Source: Acaryochloridaceae cyanobacterium SU_2_1
Lineage (GTDB): Bacteria; Cyanobacteriota; Cyanobacteriia; Thermosynechococcales; Thermosynechococcaceae
DNA length: 43,043 bases
NCBI GenBank assembly: GCA_012030735.1
Contig: JAAUUW010000008.1
Location: forward strand, 1 to 43,043
Direction of reading: 5' to 3'
Shown: one piece after another, positions 30,309 through 39,173 of the stretch
How positions within the stretch are numbered: the first letter of the stretch is position 1
How the letters are laid out: every line of letters starts with the position of its first letter
The notes under the pieces: generated by a model
Database searches by the model: none
What the model was told of the DNA's origin: nothing
The model's input: only the letters and a program-made list of their open reading frames with translations
Made by a program: the position numbers and the translations under genes

Positions 30309-31139
30309 ATGGCAGCCCTGAGTCAAGACCGCCAGCCTTGGATTGCCCTGACGATCGGCAATTCCTGTTTGCATTGGTTTTATTACTTAGGTCCGCAATT
30401 GCAACAGACTTGGACTACTCAACACCTCAGCCTTAGTGATTCACAACTGCCCTCAGATACAAAATGGCAGCAATGGTCTCCGGCGCTTGGTTACCATCAA
30501 TCCCAGGGAATAGAGCCACTGCTACCGAGCCTTTGGGTTGCTTCGGTGGTCCCTGCCCAAACACAGATCTGGCAGAACTATCCCCGAATCAAGATACTGA
30601 CGGGGGCTGATATTCCTCTCCACCAGCCCTATATGAGTTTTGGCTTAGATCGAGCTTTAGCGGTCTGGACCGCTGGTTCGCTCTATGGTTGGCCGGTCTT
30701 GGTGGTGGATGGGGGTACTGCCCTAACCTTTACGGGAGCAGTCTCTGCCCAAGAATGTTTGGGGGGGTGTATTGTGCCGGGTTTAGGGTTACAGTTGCGA
30801 TCGCTCTCCCTCTCAACGGCCAATTTACCCAAGGTCCCTGCACCAGAACATCTGCCCCCGCGCTGGGCAAGGGATACAACCACTGCGATTCAAAGTGGGG
30901 TTCTGTATGCCCTAACGGCGGGCCTCGCTGTGGGGATTGGGGATTGGATGCAGCGCTATCCCCATAGCCAGTTGGTCATCACCGGGGGGGAGGGCCAACG
31001 ACTCAAACAATATCTCCAAGAATGGTATAAGCAGCAAAAACAGACTCCGGCTTGGTTGGATCAACTGCGCCTCGTGCCAACCCTCTTGGCCCAAGGGATG
31101 CAACGTCTGCGGCAACAGCAAGCAAAGATGGTTGAGTGA
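30309..31139 (+). CDS. coaX: Type III pantothenate kinase
   Basis: First step of coenzyme A synthesis. 276 residues in the ASKHA fold: ALTIGNSCLHWFYY (phosphate 1), GLDRALAVWTAG, VVDGGTALTFTG (catalytic Asp in the DGGTA motif), CLGGCIVPGLGLQLRSLS, and late VITGGEGQRL. These are the standard type III motifs, though the opening DxGNT is altered to TIGNS here, so the first Asp is replaced. The ATG at 30309 has no good SD. Divergent from the exported protein gene, convergent with the Nudix gene. Confidence 0.92.
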   Translation: MAALSQDRQPWIALTIGNSCLHWFYYLGPQLQQTWTTQHLSLSDSQLPSDTKWQQWSPALGYHQSQGIEPLLPSLWVASVVPAQTQIWQNYPRIKILTGADIPLHQPYMSFGLDRALAVWTAGSLYGWPVLVVDGGTALTFTGAVSAQECLGGCIVPGLGLQLRSLSLSTANLPKVPAPEHLPPRWARDTTTAIQSGVLYALTAGLAVGIGDWMQRYPHSQLVITGGEGQRLKQYLQEWYKQQKQTPAWLDQLRLVPTLLAQGMQRLRQQQAKMVE

Positions 31140-31166
31140 TGACCGTAGTACCTTAGTGATTGCTGG

Positions 31167-31667
31167 TTAATTAATACTTGTTTTGCCGCAGTGATAGTCT
31201 TCTAAAATTTGGGTGTGATCATGGCTTAAGTTTTTTTGCGATGCCTCTTCTAGAGTGAAAAGCTGCACCTCAGAGAGTTCATGGATGTCCTTAATCAGGG
31301 GCTTGCCTTGAACATAGACTTCAATGGCGACACAAATAGAATGGAAGCGTGGATCTCGATTGGGTGCAGAATAGAGTCCGACCAAGCGGCCTCTACGTGT
31401 AATTGTGAGCCCAGTTTCCTCTGATAATTCTCTTTTCATCGCCTGATCAATGGTTTCTCCCCAGTCCACCATCCCTCCGGGTAGGCTCCAGCAACCATTG
31501 TCTCGCCGTTTGACTAGGGCAATCTGGCCTTCGGGTAAAATTGGAATCAGACAAACACCGAACATGGGATGTCGCAGGATCAATCCTATGGCTGTCTGAA
31601 CCATATAGAAAAGGCGGTTCATGAGGGGTGATGGGGATGAATCTGGACGGAGGTCAAAGGAGATCAT
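31167..31667 (-). CDS. Nudix hydrolase
   Basis: 166 residues. The Nudix box is complete: GGMVDWGETIDQAMKRELSEETG fits G-x5-E-x7-REUxEExGU. Preceded by the usual strand VCLIPILPEGQIALVKRRDNGCWSLP. Typically hydrolyses nucleoside diphosphates linked to another moiety; the substrate is not predictable. ATG 31667 follows AAGG. It is downstream of prxQ on the same strand with a hairpin between (31692-31726). Confidence 0.92.
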   Translation of the reverse strand: MISFDLRPDSSPSPLMNRLFYMVQTAIGLILRHPMFGVCLIPILPEGQIALVKRRDNGCWSLPGGMVDWGETIDQAMKRELSEETGLTITRRGRLVGLYSAPNRDPRFHSICVAIEVYVQGKPLIKDIHELSEVQLFTLEEASQKNLSHDHTQILEDYHCGKTSIN

Positions 31668-31691
31668 TTTCGCAACCTTAATCTACATAAC

Positions 31692-31726
31692 CAGCAGAGA
31701 CCATGCCAATAACAATCTCTCTGCTG
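31692..31726. terminator. Hairpin between prxQ and the Nudix gene
   Basis: CAGCAGAGA (31692-31700) pairs with TCTCTGCTG (31718-31726) as a 9-bp perfect stem around a 17-base loop, about 100 bases after the prxQ stop. No T run follows on the minus strand; it may be a transcript 3' end or a leader of the Nudix gene. Confidence 0.45.
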
Positions 31727-31826
31727 ACTTGAATCTGGACTTGATGCTGAAGATCAGTAATATCACCTAATATTAGATTTCAGGATGGGTAGAAAGAGGA
31801 TATCCCCGATCATTTTGTTACGGAAC

Positions 31827-32306
31827 TTAAGAGTTGGGGGCTTGCAGGGATGCCAAATCTACCAAAACCTGAGCAGCATGATCGGCAGGTTTAACTTTGC
31901 GGTAAATTTTAGCCATCGCACCTTCAGGATTAATCAGAAAGCTATGCCGATAAATCCCCTCATAGGTTTTACCCATAAATTTTTTGGGTCCATAGCTACC
32001 ATAGGCAGTGGCCACAGCTGTATCGGGGTCGGTTAGCAGCAAAAAGGGCAGATCATGCTTGTGGATAAACTTTTGGTGAGACTTCGCATCATCGCCACTC
32101 ACACCGATAATCACAGTCTGGAGCTGGTCATATTCGGTTTTGAGATCGCGAAAGCCTTGGGCTTCTTGAGTGCAGCCTGGGGTGTTATCCCGAGGATAAA
32201 AATAGAGCAGAACCCACTGACCGAGGAAATCAGAGAGTTGCACAGCCTTAGCCTGACTATCAAACAAGGTGAAATTGGGGGCGCGATCGCCCAGCTCAAT
32301 CGCCAT
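31827..32306 (-). CDS. Peroxiredoxin, BCP/PrxQ type, one cysteine only
   Basis: Thiol peroxidase, thioredoxin fold: LYFYPRDNTPGCTQEAQGFRD carries the peroxidatic Cys in the PGCT motif with the P-x3-T/C environment of the family. In most PrxQ proteins a resolving Cys follows five residues later (CTxEAC); here that residue is Gln and the protein has no other cysteine, so it must work as a 1-Cys enzyme with an external thiol. 159 residues, normal. SD GAGG at 7 bases. PerR-like and type II peroxiredoxin genes are next to it. Confidence 0.92.
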   Translation of the reverse strand: MAIELGDRAPNFTLFDSQAKAVQLSDFLGQWVLLYFYPRDNTPGCTQEAQGFRDLKTEYDQLQTVIIGVSGDDAKSHQKFIHKHDLPFLLLTDPDTAVATAYGSYGPKKFMGKTYEGIYRHSFLINPEGAMAKIYRKVKPADHAAQVLVDLASLQAPNS

Positions 32307-32401
32307 CGGTTTACCTCATTAATGCGCGCTCATTTCAATCATAAGGGCTGGATGTTTGACCTAATGCCAACATGGCCCGAGGGCTCATACGCTTGCTCTG
32401 G

Positions 32402-32845
32402 TTATCCTGATGCCGAGAGACTGTGACGATAACAGGGTTCGCAGAGGCCCTTCACTGTGACTTCATAGGTTTGGGCATGCAAACCAGGGGGTAAAGATTC
32501 TAAGGATAGTTCTGGGAGAGAATGCCAGGGAATATCTGTAATATCACCACAGCAATCACAGCGAAAATGATGATGCGGAGAGACATTAGCATCGTAGCGA
32601 GACACCCCCTCCTCTAATAAAACCTCGCGCACTAAGCCCACATCTCGCAATGCTTGTAAAGAGCTGTAGATGGTGGCTTGGGAAGAAATGGGTAAATCCT
32701 GGTTTAAATCCTTGAGGATCTGCTCAACTGTAGGATGGTCAGCTCGATTTCTTAAATTTGCATAGACAGCGTATCGTTGGGGTGTGACCCTCAAACCTTT
32801 TTCCTTAAGGGCTTTGACAATCACGTCGGTAGATTGTTTAAGCAT
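32402..32845 (-). CDS. Fur-family regulator, PerR-like
   Basis: About 147 residues. Winged-helix DNA-binding domain (LRVTPQRYAVYANLRNRADHPTVEQIL, SSQATIYSSLQALRDVGLV), then the dimer/metal domain with HHHFRCDCCGDI (structural CxxC and His ligands) and a second CEPC at the C terminus, both zinc-holding Cys pairs present. The Tyr of SQATIYSSL and the Asp in SRYDA match PerR-type regulators that sense peroxide by metal-catalysed oxidation. The location between two peroxiredoxin genes supports PerR over Fur or Zur. ATG 32845 gives the common start LKQSTD; an upstream ATG at 32869 is possible. Confidence 0.88.
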   Translation of the reverse strand: MLKQSTDVIVKALKEKGLRVTPQRYAVYANLRNRADHPTVEQILKDLNQDLPISSQATIYSSLQALRDVGLVREVLLEEGVSRYDANVSPHHHFRCDCCGDITDIPWHSLPELSLESLPPGLHAQTYEVTVKGLCEPCYRHSLSASG

Positions 32846-32970
32846 GGATGGCACCCAAAACACTATCAAATCAATGCAAATTTAACCTCCATTATAGATG
32901 CTGTGGATGGGGAGAGGAGATAAAGCATAGCATTTCTTAAAAATAAGTATTTAGTACTATTGAATTTTTC

Positions 32971-32995
32971 CTAAATAAGAACTATTCTTATTTAG
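32971..32995. promoter_or_regulatory. Perfect palindrome, candidate PerR/Fur operator
   Basis: CTAAATAAGAA (32971-32981) and TTCTTATTTAG (32985-32995) are exact inverted repeats with a 3-base centre. It lies in the divergent spacer between the PerR-like gene and the type II peroxiredoxin gene, 70 bases before the latter. A related AT-rich stretch is at 32934-32954. Fur-family operators are AT-rich dyads of this size; binding is inference. Confidence 0.6.
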
Positions 32996-33064
32996 AGAGG
33001 TTCATTGGGTCGCAGCCCTTACCTCATCTGATGCGATGTTCACCCCAGCAAACGAGGCAAAATT

Positions 33065-33605
33065 ATGTCAGTCTTTGTAACCAAGAAAGTTCCAGATGTT
33101 GTGTTCAAAACTCGAGTCCGGGATGAGTCTGTTTCTGGCCCTAACCCTTATCGTTGGCAAGATCTAACCACTCAAGAGATCTTTGGTGGCAAGCGAGTGG
33201 TTGTTTTTTCGCTACCAGGTGCCTTTACCCCCCACTTGCTCCTCCACCCATCTTCCTCGCTACGAAGAGCTATCAGAGGAGATCAAAGCTCAAGGCATCG
33301 ATCAAATCCTTTGTATATCGGTCAATGATGCCTTTGTGATGTTCCAATGGGGTAAGCAGCAAGGTGCTAAAGAGGTTTTTCTGCTGCCCGATGGCAACGG
33401 TGAATTCACCCGCAAGATGGGAATGCTGGTGGATAAATCGAACCTAGGCTTTGGGATGCGGTCTTGGCGCTACTCGATGGTTGTCAATGATGGCCAAATT
33501 GAAAAAATGTTTATTGAGGCAGACTATAGTGACAACTGCCCGACCGATCCCTTTGAAGTATCCGATGCGGATACGATTCTCACCTATCTCAAGTCCGCCA
33601 GTTAA
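33065..33605 (+). CDS. Type II (Prx5-like) peroxiredoxin, one frameshift
   Basis: Thiol peroxidase, usually glutathione- or thioredoxin-reduced. Motif [19 protein letters not shown] with peroxidatic Cys, then [19 protein letters not shown] and [20 protein letters not shown], all typical. The frame is broken by one surplus C in the run 33228-33233; removing it joins GAFTPT to CSSTHLP. About 179 residues. SD GAGG precedes the ATG by 7. Divergent from the PerR-like gene with the palindrome between; glutathione reductase follows on the same strand. Confidence 0.92.
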
Positions 33606-33765
33606 TTCTGAGCGACTGTAAGAATCCGCTAGGATTGAAGGGGCAATCCTAGCTAGTGGATGGACGGCAGCCAAAGAGTAGACCCCATCAAGATCCTGCT
33701 GCTTGGCTGCCCTTGGCCAAAAGCCTTGGTATTGAGCAAGATCTGTGTTAAGGAGAGGCAAGGCC

Positions 33766-35129
33766 ATGAGTTACGACTATGATTTATTTGTGATTGGGGC
33801 TGGATCGGGCGGAATTGCTGCCGCCCGTCGCGCTGCTGAATATGGTGCCAAGGTAGGCGTTGCTGAATCTGGTCGTTTAGGAGGAACCTGCGTCAATCGG
33901 GGCTGTGTTCCCAAGAAACTGATGGTCTATGCTTCCCACTTCCCAGCTCATTTTTCAGCAGCCCAAGGATATGGCTGGAGCGAAGTCCAGAGTCAGCTCA
34001 ATTGGGAAACTATGATCAGGGCGGTCAATGGCGAAGTGACGCGACTCAATGGTATTTATCAGCAGATGCTAGAGAAATCTGAGGTTGATATTTGTGCCAA
34101 CCATGCCAGTTTTGTTGATGCGCATACCCTACAAGTTGGCGAAGCTCAGCTCACGGCTGAGAAAATTTTGATTGCTGTCGGCGGTGTACCCGTTAAACCC
34201 CAATCGATTCCTGGTATTGAGCATGCGATCACCTCTGACGATATTTTTAATCTGCAAGAGCAGCCTCAGCATTTTGTGGTGCTAGGTGGGGGCTATATCG
34301 GTGTTGAGTTTGCCTGTATTCTGAGGGGCTTAGGGTCAGAGGTCACTGTGATTACCCGTGCCGATAAGATTCTGCGCGGCTTTGATCAGGATCTGCGGTC
34401 TGAAATTCAAGAGGCGATGCAGAAAAAAGGGATTCGGTTCCTCAACAATACCCAAGATATTGCCTTAGAGAAGAGAGACTCAGGTTTATGGATCACGGTC
34501 AAAAATGGGATTGCCGAGACTGTGACAGAAACGGTAATGGCCGATGCTGTTAGCTTGGCGGCGACGGGCCGCAGTCCTAATCTGGTGAATTTGGGATTAG
34601 ATCAGACTCGGGTGGCGGTTAAGGAAGGGGCGATCGCAGTCGATGCCTTTAGTCAAACTGCTGAACCCAATATCTATGCTGTGGGCGATTGCACAGATCG
34701 AATTAACCTCACTCCCGTCGCCATCAATGAGGGGCGTGCCTTTGCTGATACTCACTTTGGCAACAAGTCTCGCCAAATGAGTTATGAAAATATACCCACA
34801 GCTATTTTTACTAGCCCAGAAGCTGCCACTGTGGGCCTCACCGAGGCTGAAGCTTGCGACCAATATGGGGATCAAAAATTAAGGTCTATCGCAGTCGATT
34901 TCGACCGATGTACTACACCCTGCCCAATCACGACGAGAAAACCCTAATGAAATTGGTTGTCCACACAGAAACAGACCAAGTGTTGGGTGCCCATATGGTA
35001 GGTGATCATGCCGCTGAGATCATTCAAGGGGTTGCGATCGCAGTCAAAATGGGCGCCACAAAGGCCCAATTCGACGCAACCGTAGGCATTCACCCCAGTT
35101 CAGCCGAAGAATTTGTAACAATGCGCTAA
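33766..35129 (+). CDS. gor: Glutathione reductase, one frameshift
   Basis: Reduces glutathione disulfide with NADPH. FAD site [23 protein letters not shown], redox disulfide [20 protein letters not shown] site [20 protein letters not shown], second FAD motif IYAVGDCTD, and the C-terminal dimer domain with catalytic HPSSAEEF. The frame breaks at 34881-34882, where one more A gives [18 protein letters not shown]. About 453 residues, normal. SD AGGAGAGG (33750-33757) supports ATG 33766. The upstream type II peroxiredoxin may be its partner via glutathione. A clear terminator hairpin follows at 35211. Confidence 0.94.
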
Positions 35130-35210
35130 GCGACCCATCATATTTGCCCTACAACGGGGCATTCTAACCTCAGGAATCTGGTACACATGGATTCCTCCTC
35201 AGAGGATTTG

Positions 35211-35240
35211 ACCCCTGGAAGCATACCAGGGGTTTCTTTA
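35211..35240 (+). terminator. Rho-independent terminator after gor
   Basis: ACCCCTGG (35211-35218) pairs with CCAGGGGT (35226-35233) around a 7-base loop and is followed by TTCTTTA. It lies 80 bases past the gor stop. Confidence 0.8.
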
Positions 35241-35296
35241 TGGGCTTTATCAGGTCAGATTAAAGGGATCAACCTTGCTCAAGCCGATCAGAAATT

Positions 35297-35754
35297 TCAG
35301 CCCGCTTTTACCAGAACCGCATCCCCATCAATTTTTACCGTATAAGTGGCTAAGGGCGATGTCGCTGGGCCATTGACCACAGTTCCATCGGGCTTAAATT
35401 TAGATCCATGACAATCACAAACCAATTCGCCTTGATCCGCTTTCCATTCAACGGGACATTGTTTATGGGTGCATTCATTTTTAAACGCAACCAACTGACT
35501 ATTGTCTTTGGGATTACGAATCACCAATAGAGGGGCCCCGGCAAAATTTTCTTTCACTAAGGCCTTATTATTCTCTAAATCCGTAACCTTGCCGACCTCC
35601 ACGAAATCAATACTCTCAGGGGGTGGCGGTGGGACCTCTACACTAGAGGTCTGGCTAGCAGTATCAGTCGTCTCAGAGCAAGCCGCTAACACCAAAGGAA
35701 GGCTACTGGCAAGCCCCCCCACGCCAACCCAATTCAAAAAGTACGACGATCCAT
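35297..35754 (-). CDS. Exported Rieske [2Fe-2S] protein, one frameshift
   Basis: About 152 residues. The Rieske cluster motifs are CTHKQCPVEW (C-x-H) and CDCHGSKF (C-x2-H), with the fold continuing to the C terminus. Restoring one A to AAAAA (35736-35740) gives an N terminus MDRRTFLNWVGVGGLASSLPLVLAACSE: twin-arginine RRTFL followed by lipobox LAAC, so a Tat-exported lipoprotein is likely, with a Pro-rich spacer. The start at 35754 is backed by AGGAGA at 7 bases. It resembles small cyanobacterial ubiquinol/arsenite-type Rieske proteins, not cytochrome b6f PetC, which is longer and has a TM helix. Electron-transfer partners are unknown. Confidence 0.87.
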
Positions 35755-36087
35755 AGCATGTTCTCCTATTGCTTCAATTGATTCAGCGTTGAATTTTACA
35801 GCCTAATTAGCCTAGATTCAGGGGTGGCCTTCGTCCCCCAAACCACAGCAGTGGAGGATGCATGTTCACTCTTTCGCTGGGGTTATTTGATTAAAAACCA
35901 GCCAAGATAACCCTTACTAAGGATGAGCTATCTACAGTAGAGAAGGCAAGATTCCGCTAATTTTAGCTTTGAACAAGCATAAATAAATCGCTCAATACCT
36001 CTTGTATTGAGCGATTTGGCAAGTTGAAGCCTAGAGCAGGGAAATAACGATAACGATCATCAATCCTTTCCCTGGCCTTCAGAACCT
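35755..36087. other. Intergenic region upstream of the Rieske gene
   Basis: Holds the Rieske promoter side and, at 35985-36017, the fba terminator. No coding sequence is seen in between. Confidence 0.4.
35985..36017 (-). terminator. Terminator downstream of fba
   Basis: AAATCGCTCAATA (35985-35997) and TATTGAGCGATTT (36005-36017) form a perfect 13-bp stem with a 7-base loop. Reading the minus strand, a T-rich stretch (TTTATTTATG) follows. It lies 70 bases past the fba stop. Confidence 0.82.
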
Positions 36088-37167
36088 TTAGGCAGTTACT
36101 GCCTTCTTGGTGGTCGCATCTAGCTCGCCCTTTTCATATTTAATCGCAAAGATATCAAGGCTTTGTTGCTTGATCTTGCTGGCATTACCCGCAGAACCAA
36201 AGGCGGTATAACGTTCCAGGCAAACTTGCTTCATGTACTTGATGGTGGGCTTCAGGAAGTGGCGGGGATCAAAATTGCTCGGATCCTTAACCGCTGCTTC
36301 CCGAATGCCGGCTGTGATAGCCAGACGATTATCCGTATCAATGTTCACCTTGCGAACGCCACTCTTAATCCCTTTTTGAATTTCTTCAATGGGAACCCCA
36401 TAGGTTTCAGGAATTTGCCCGCCATACTGATTGATCATGTCAATCCATTCCTGGGGAACGGAGGAAGAGCCATGCATCACTAAGTGGGTATTGGGTAAGC
36501 GGTTATGAATTTCTTCAATACGGCTAATTGCCAACACTTCACCCGTGGGTTTACGGGAGAACTTATAGGCACCATGACTGGTGCCAATGGCTACAGCTAG
36601 GGCATCCACTTGGGTCTGTTCAACAAATTCAACGGCTTCATCGGGGTCTGTCAGCAGTTGATCGCGACTAAGAGTTCCCTCAAAGCCATGCCCATCTTCT
36701 TTGTCACCTTTGCCTGTTTCTAAGGAGCCTAAACAACCCAGTTCTCCTTCAACGCTGACGCCAATCGCATGGGCAACCTGAACCACTTGCCGAGTCACTT
36801 CTACGTTGTACTCAAAGCTAGCGGGGGTTTTGGCATCTGCCTCTAAGGAGCCATCCATCATCACGCTGGTAAAGCCATTTTTCATGGCTGAGTAGCAGGT
36901 GGTGGGGCTATTGCCATGATCTTGATGCATGGCGATGGGAATATGAGGATAGGACTCAACAGCAGCCATAATTAAATGGCGCAGAAAATGCTCACCGGCA
37001 TAACTGCGAGCACCGCGAGAGGCTTGCAGGATAACAGGGCTATCCGCTTCATCCGCAGCCTGCATGATCGAAATAATCTGCTCCATATTGTTGACGTTAT
37101 AGGCGGGAATGCCGTAGCCGTTTTCAGCAGCATGATCAAGCAAGAGCCGCATTGGTACGAGCGCCAT
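36088..37167 (-). CDS. fba: Class II fructose-bisphosphate aldolase
   Basis: Calvin cycle and glycolysis: cleaves or forms fructose-1,6-bisphosphate (and sedoheptulose-1,7-bisphosphate in many cyanobacteria). Zinc-binding HQDHG ([12 protein letters not shown]), [23 protein letters not shown] and GTSHGAYK are the class II signatures. 359 residues, as in cyanobacterial CbbA/FbaA. AGGAGG is 6 bases before the ATG, the best ribosome site in the window, and a 13-bp terminator follows. It is intact. Expected to be highly expressed. Confidence 0.96.
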   Translation of the reverse strand: MALVPMRLLLDHAAENGYGIPAYNVNNMEQIISIMQAADEADSPVILQASRGARSYAGEHFLRHLIMAAVESYPHIPIAMHQDHGNSPTTCYSAMKNGFTSVMMDGSLEADAKTPASFEYNVEVTRQVVQVAHAIGVSVEGELGCLGSLETGKGDKEDGHGFEGTLSRDQLLTDPDEAVEFVEQTQVDALAVAIGTSHGAYKFSRKPTGEVLAISRIEEIHNRLPNTHLVMHGSSSVPQEWIDMINQYGGQIPETYGVPIEEIQKGIKSGVRKVNIDTDNRLAITAGIREAAVKDPSNFDPRHFLKPTIKYMKQVCLERYTAFGSAGNASKIKQQSLDIFAIKYEKGELDATTKKAVTA

Positions 37168-37312
37168 AGATGAACCTCCTAGATGTTTTGTCGTCGAAAA
37201 AAAACGTTTAATGCGCCGAATTCTTACGCTAATCTTTAGATTATCCTACCTTGTCTGGAGTGTTCTCTGGTAGGGTAAGCATGACGAGATTCGGATTCGG
37301 TCTAGAGAAAAA

Positions 37313-37384
37313 TGGGTCGCCCGGGATTCGAACCCGGAGCAAATCGGTTAAAAGCCGAGTACTCTACCGTTGAGTTAGCGACCC
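37313..37384 (-). tRNA. trnK-UUU: tRNA-Lys (anticodon UUU)
   Basis: The minus strand starts GGGTCGC (acceptor arm) and closes GCGACCC plus discriminator A. The anticodon arm CTCGG-CTTTTAA-CCGA, with TTT at the centre, gives Lys-UUU. The T arm is CCGGG-TTCGAAT-CCCGG, and a D loop AACGGTAGA is visible. CCA is not encoded, as usual for cyanobacteria. Confidence 0.97.
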
Positions 37385-37694
37385 TCAAAAAGCCTGCACG
37401 GCTTAGCATAGATTACACTAACATAACCCAGCGCTTCCCTAACAACAAATTTGCAGAATAGACTGGGCAGCACTGCTCTCCCTCTCTGACTCCTAGCGCT
37501 AAGTCCAGTGAGAACAGCGAGCTTATGACATGGGTCTATGTATCGTCATTTTTTTGGATCTACGGTCTCTGTGCTGACTTCTGTCAGCTTGACCGACAAA
37601 AAGGGGAATTAGATAGGGGATAGGGGATAATTGGAGGGGCTATCGGCCGATTGCTTCATTGCCATCATGGTTTAAATAACTAAGAGGATCTGGC
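37385..37694 (+). other. Intergenic leader region upstream of mgtE
   Basis: 310 bases between tRNA-Lys and mgtE. It contains a tight hairpin GCTGAC-TTCT-GTCAGC (37573-37588) and a tandem GATAGGG repeat (37612-37630), and no gene. A magnesium-responsive leader is conceivable, but no M-box motif was recognised. Confidence 0.4.
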
Positions 37695-39089
37695 TTGACT
37701 GATCATCAAGACTCAAGGCCACAAGTTTTCTCTCGCCAAGAGTTGCGGGAATTGGTGCGATCGCAGTTATTCATGCTTTTAGAGCAGGGTAACCTGCCCG
37801 GCGCTAAGGCGCTGTTAGTCCCCGTTCAACCGGCTGATATTGCCGAGGCCATTGAACAGTTACCTGAAGCACAGCAAGCGATTGCCTTCCGTCTGCTCTC
37901 TAAGAATGAAGCTATCGAGGTCTATGAAAACCTCAACACCAGTGTGCAGCAATCTTTAATTGAGGATTTCAAACGACAGGATGTCTTAGATATTGTTGAC
38001 AAAATGTCGCCCGATGATCGGGCACGGTTATTTGATGAGTTACCCGCCAAGGTGGTTAGCCAACTCTTAGCTCAACTGAGCCTGATTGAACGGCAATCAA
38101 CAGCCTTATTGTTGGGCTATGAAGCAGGCACAGCTGGGCGAATTATGACGCCTGAATATGTCTCTCTCAAGGAAAACCTGACGGTTTTTCAGGCTTTAGA
38201 GAAAATTCGTAGTCTGGCTCAATTCACCGAAACAGTCTATTACCTCTATGTGGTGGATGTGGCCCGTCATTTGACAGGAATTATTTCCCTTAGAGATATC
38301 GTCACCGCGCAACCCGACCAGAAAATCGGCGAAATTATGACCCGAGATGTAGTTTCCGTGACGACGGATGCAGATCAAGAAGAGGTTGCCCGCATTATTC
38401 AACGCTACGATTTTTTAGCCATGCCCGTGGTGGATCGTGAACAACGCTTGGTGGGCATTGTCACCGTCGATGATGTGATCGATATTCTCGAAGAAGAAGC
38501 GACAGAAGATATCTACACCATGGGGGGGGTGCAATCTGGGGGAGATGACTATTTCCAGACCAACCTGATCACGGTAGCCCGTAGACGAGTCCTATGGTTG
38601 TTGGTGTTGCTATTGACCAATACTGGCACCACGGCATTGATCCATAGCCAGGAAGATCTGTTAGAAAAGGTAGTTGCCCTCTCTAGCTTTATTCCACTAC
38701 TGATTGGAACTGGGGGGAATGTGGGCGCCCAATCTTCGACCGTCGTGATTCGGAGCTTGAATGTTGATCAAATGCGGGCCAAAAATCCCCTCTGGGTGAT
38801 TCAACGGGAAGGACGAGCTGGTGCCCTTTTGGGCCTCATGCTGGGGAGTATTGTGGTGATTTGGGCCTATTTTTTGCAGGGGAATTGGGCGGTTGCGATC
38901 TCCGTTGGTCTGAGTTTAGTGGCCATCTCCACCTTAGCTTCTGTTGCTGGCTCAGGTCTGCCCTTTATTTTTCGGGCCATCGGTTTCGATCCAGCTCTGA
39001 TGTCTGCTCCCTTTATTACCACTGCGGTGGATGTACTGGGCGTGTTTATCTATTTCACAGTTGCCCGGTTTGTGTTAGCTGGGTTCTAG
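37695..39089 (+). CDS. mgtE: Magnesium transporter MgtE
   Basis: Mg2+-gated Mg2+ channel of the inner membrane. 464 residues: N domain (about 1-135), two CBS domains (about 136-265, GRIMTPEYVSLKENLTVFQALE and EIMTRDVVSVTTDADQEEVARII), a connecting helix, and a five-helix pore domain (295-464) with RRVLWLLVLLLTNTGTT and GTGGNVGAQSSTVVIRSL, the pore-lining motif. The TTG start at 37695 is supported by AGAGGA 6 bases upstream. The frame is intact. The C-terminal segment ends FVLAGF. Confidence 0.95.
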   Translation: MTDHQDSRPQVFSRQELRELVRSQLFMLLEQGNLPGAKALLVPVQPADIAEAIEQLPEAQQAIAFRLLSKNEAIEVYENLNTSVQQSLIEDFKRQDVLDIVDKMSPDDRARLFDELPAKVVSQLLAQLSLIERQSTALLLGYEAGTAGRIMTPEYVSLKENLTVFQALEKIRSLAQFTETVYYLYVVDVARHLTGIISLRDIVTAQPDQKIGEIMTRDVVSVTTDADQEEVARIIQRYDFLAMPVVDREQRLVGIVTVDDVIDILEEEATEDIYTMGGVQSGGDDYFQTNLITVARRRVLWLLVLLLTNTGTTALIHSQEDLLEKVVALSSFIPLLIGTGGNVGAQSSTVVIRSLNVDQMRAKNPLWVIQREGRAGALLGLMLGSIVVIWAYFLQGNWAVAISVGLSLVAISTLASVAGSGLPFIFRAIGFDPALMSAPFITTAVDVLGVFIYFTVARFVLAGF

Positions 39090-39173
39090 CTGCTGACTTT
39101 GCTGCTCTGTTGTTAACCAGTAAGGAAAGAGTATGATGACCTCCTGTAGGTTTAGTAAAGTAAAAGAACTCGG

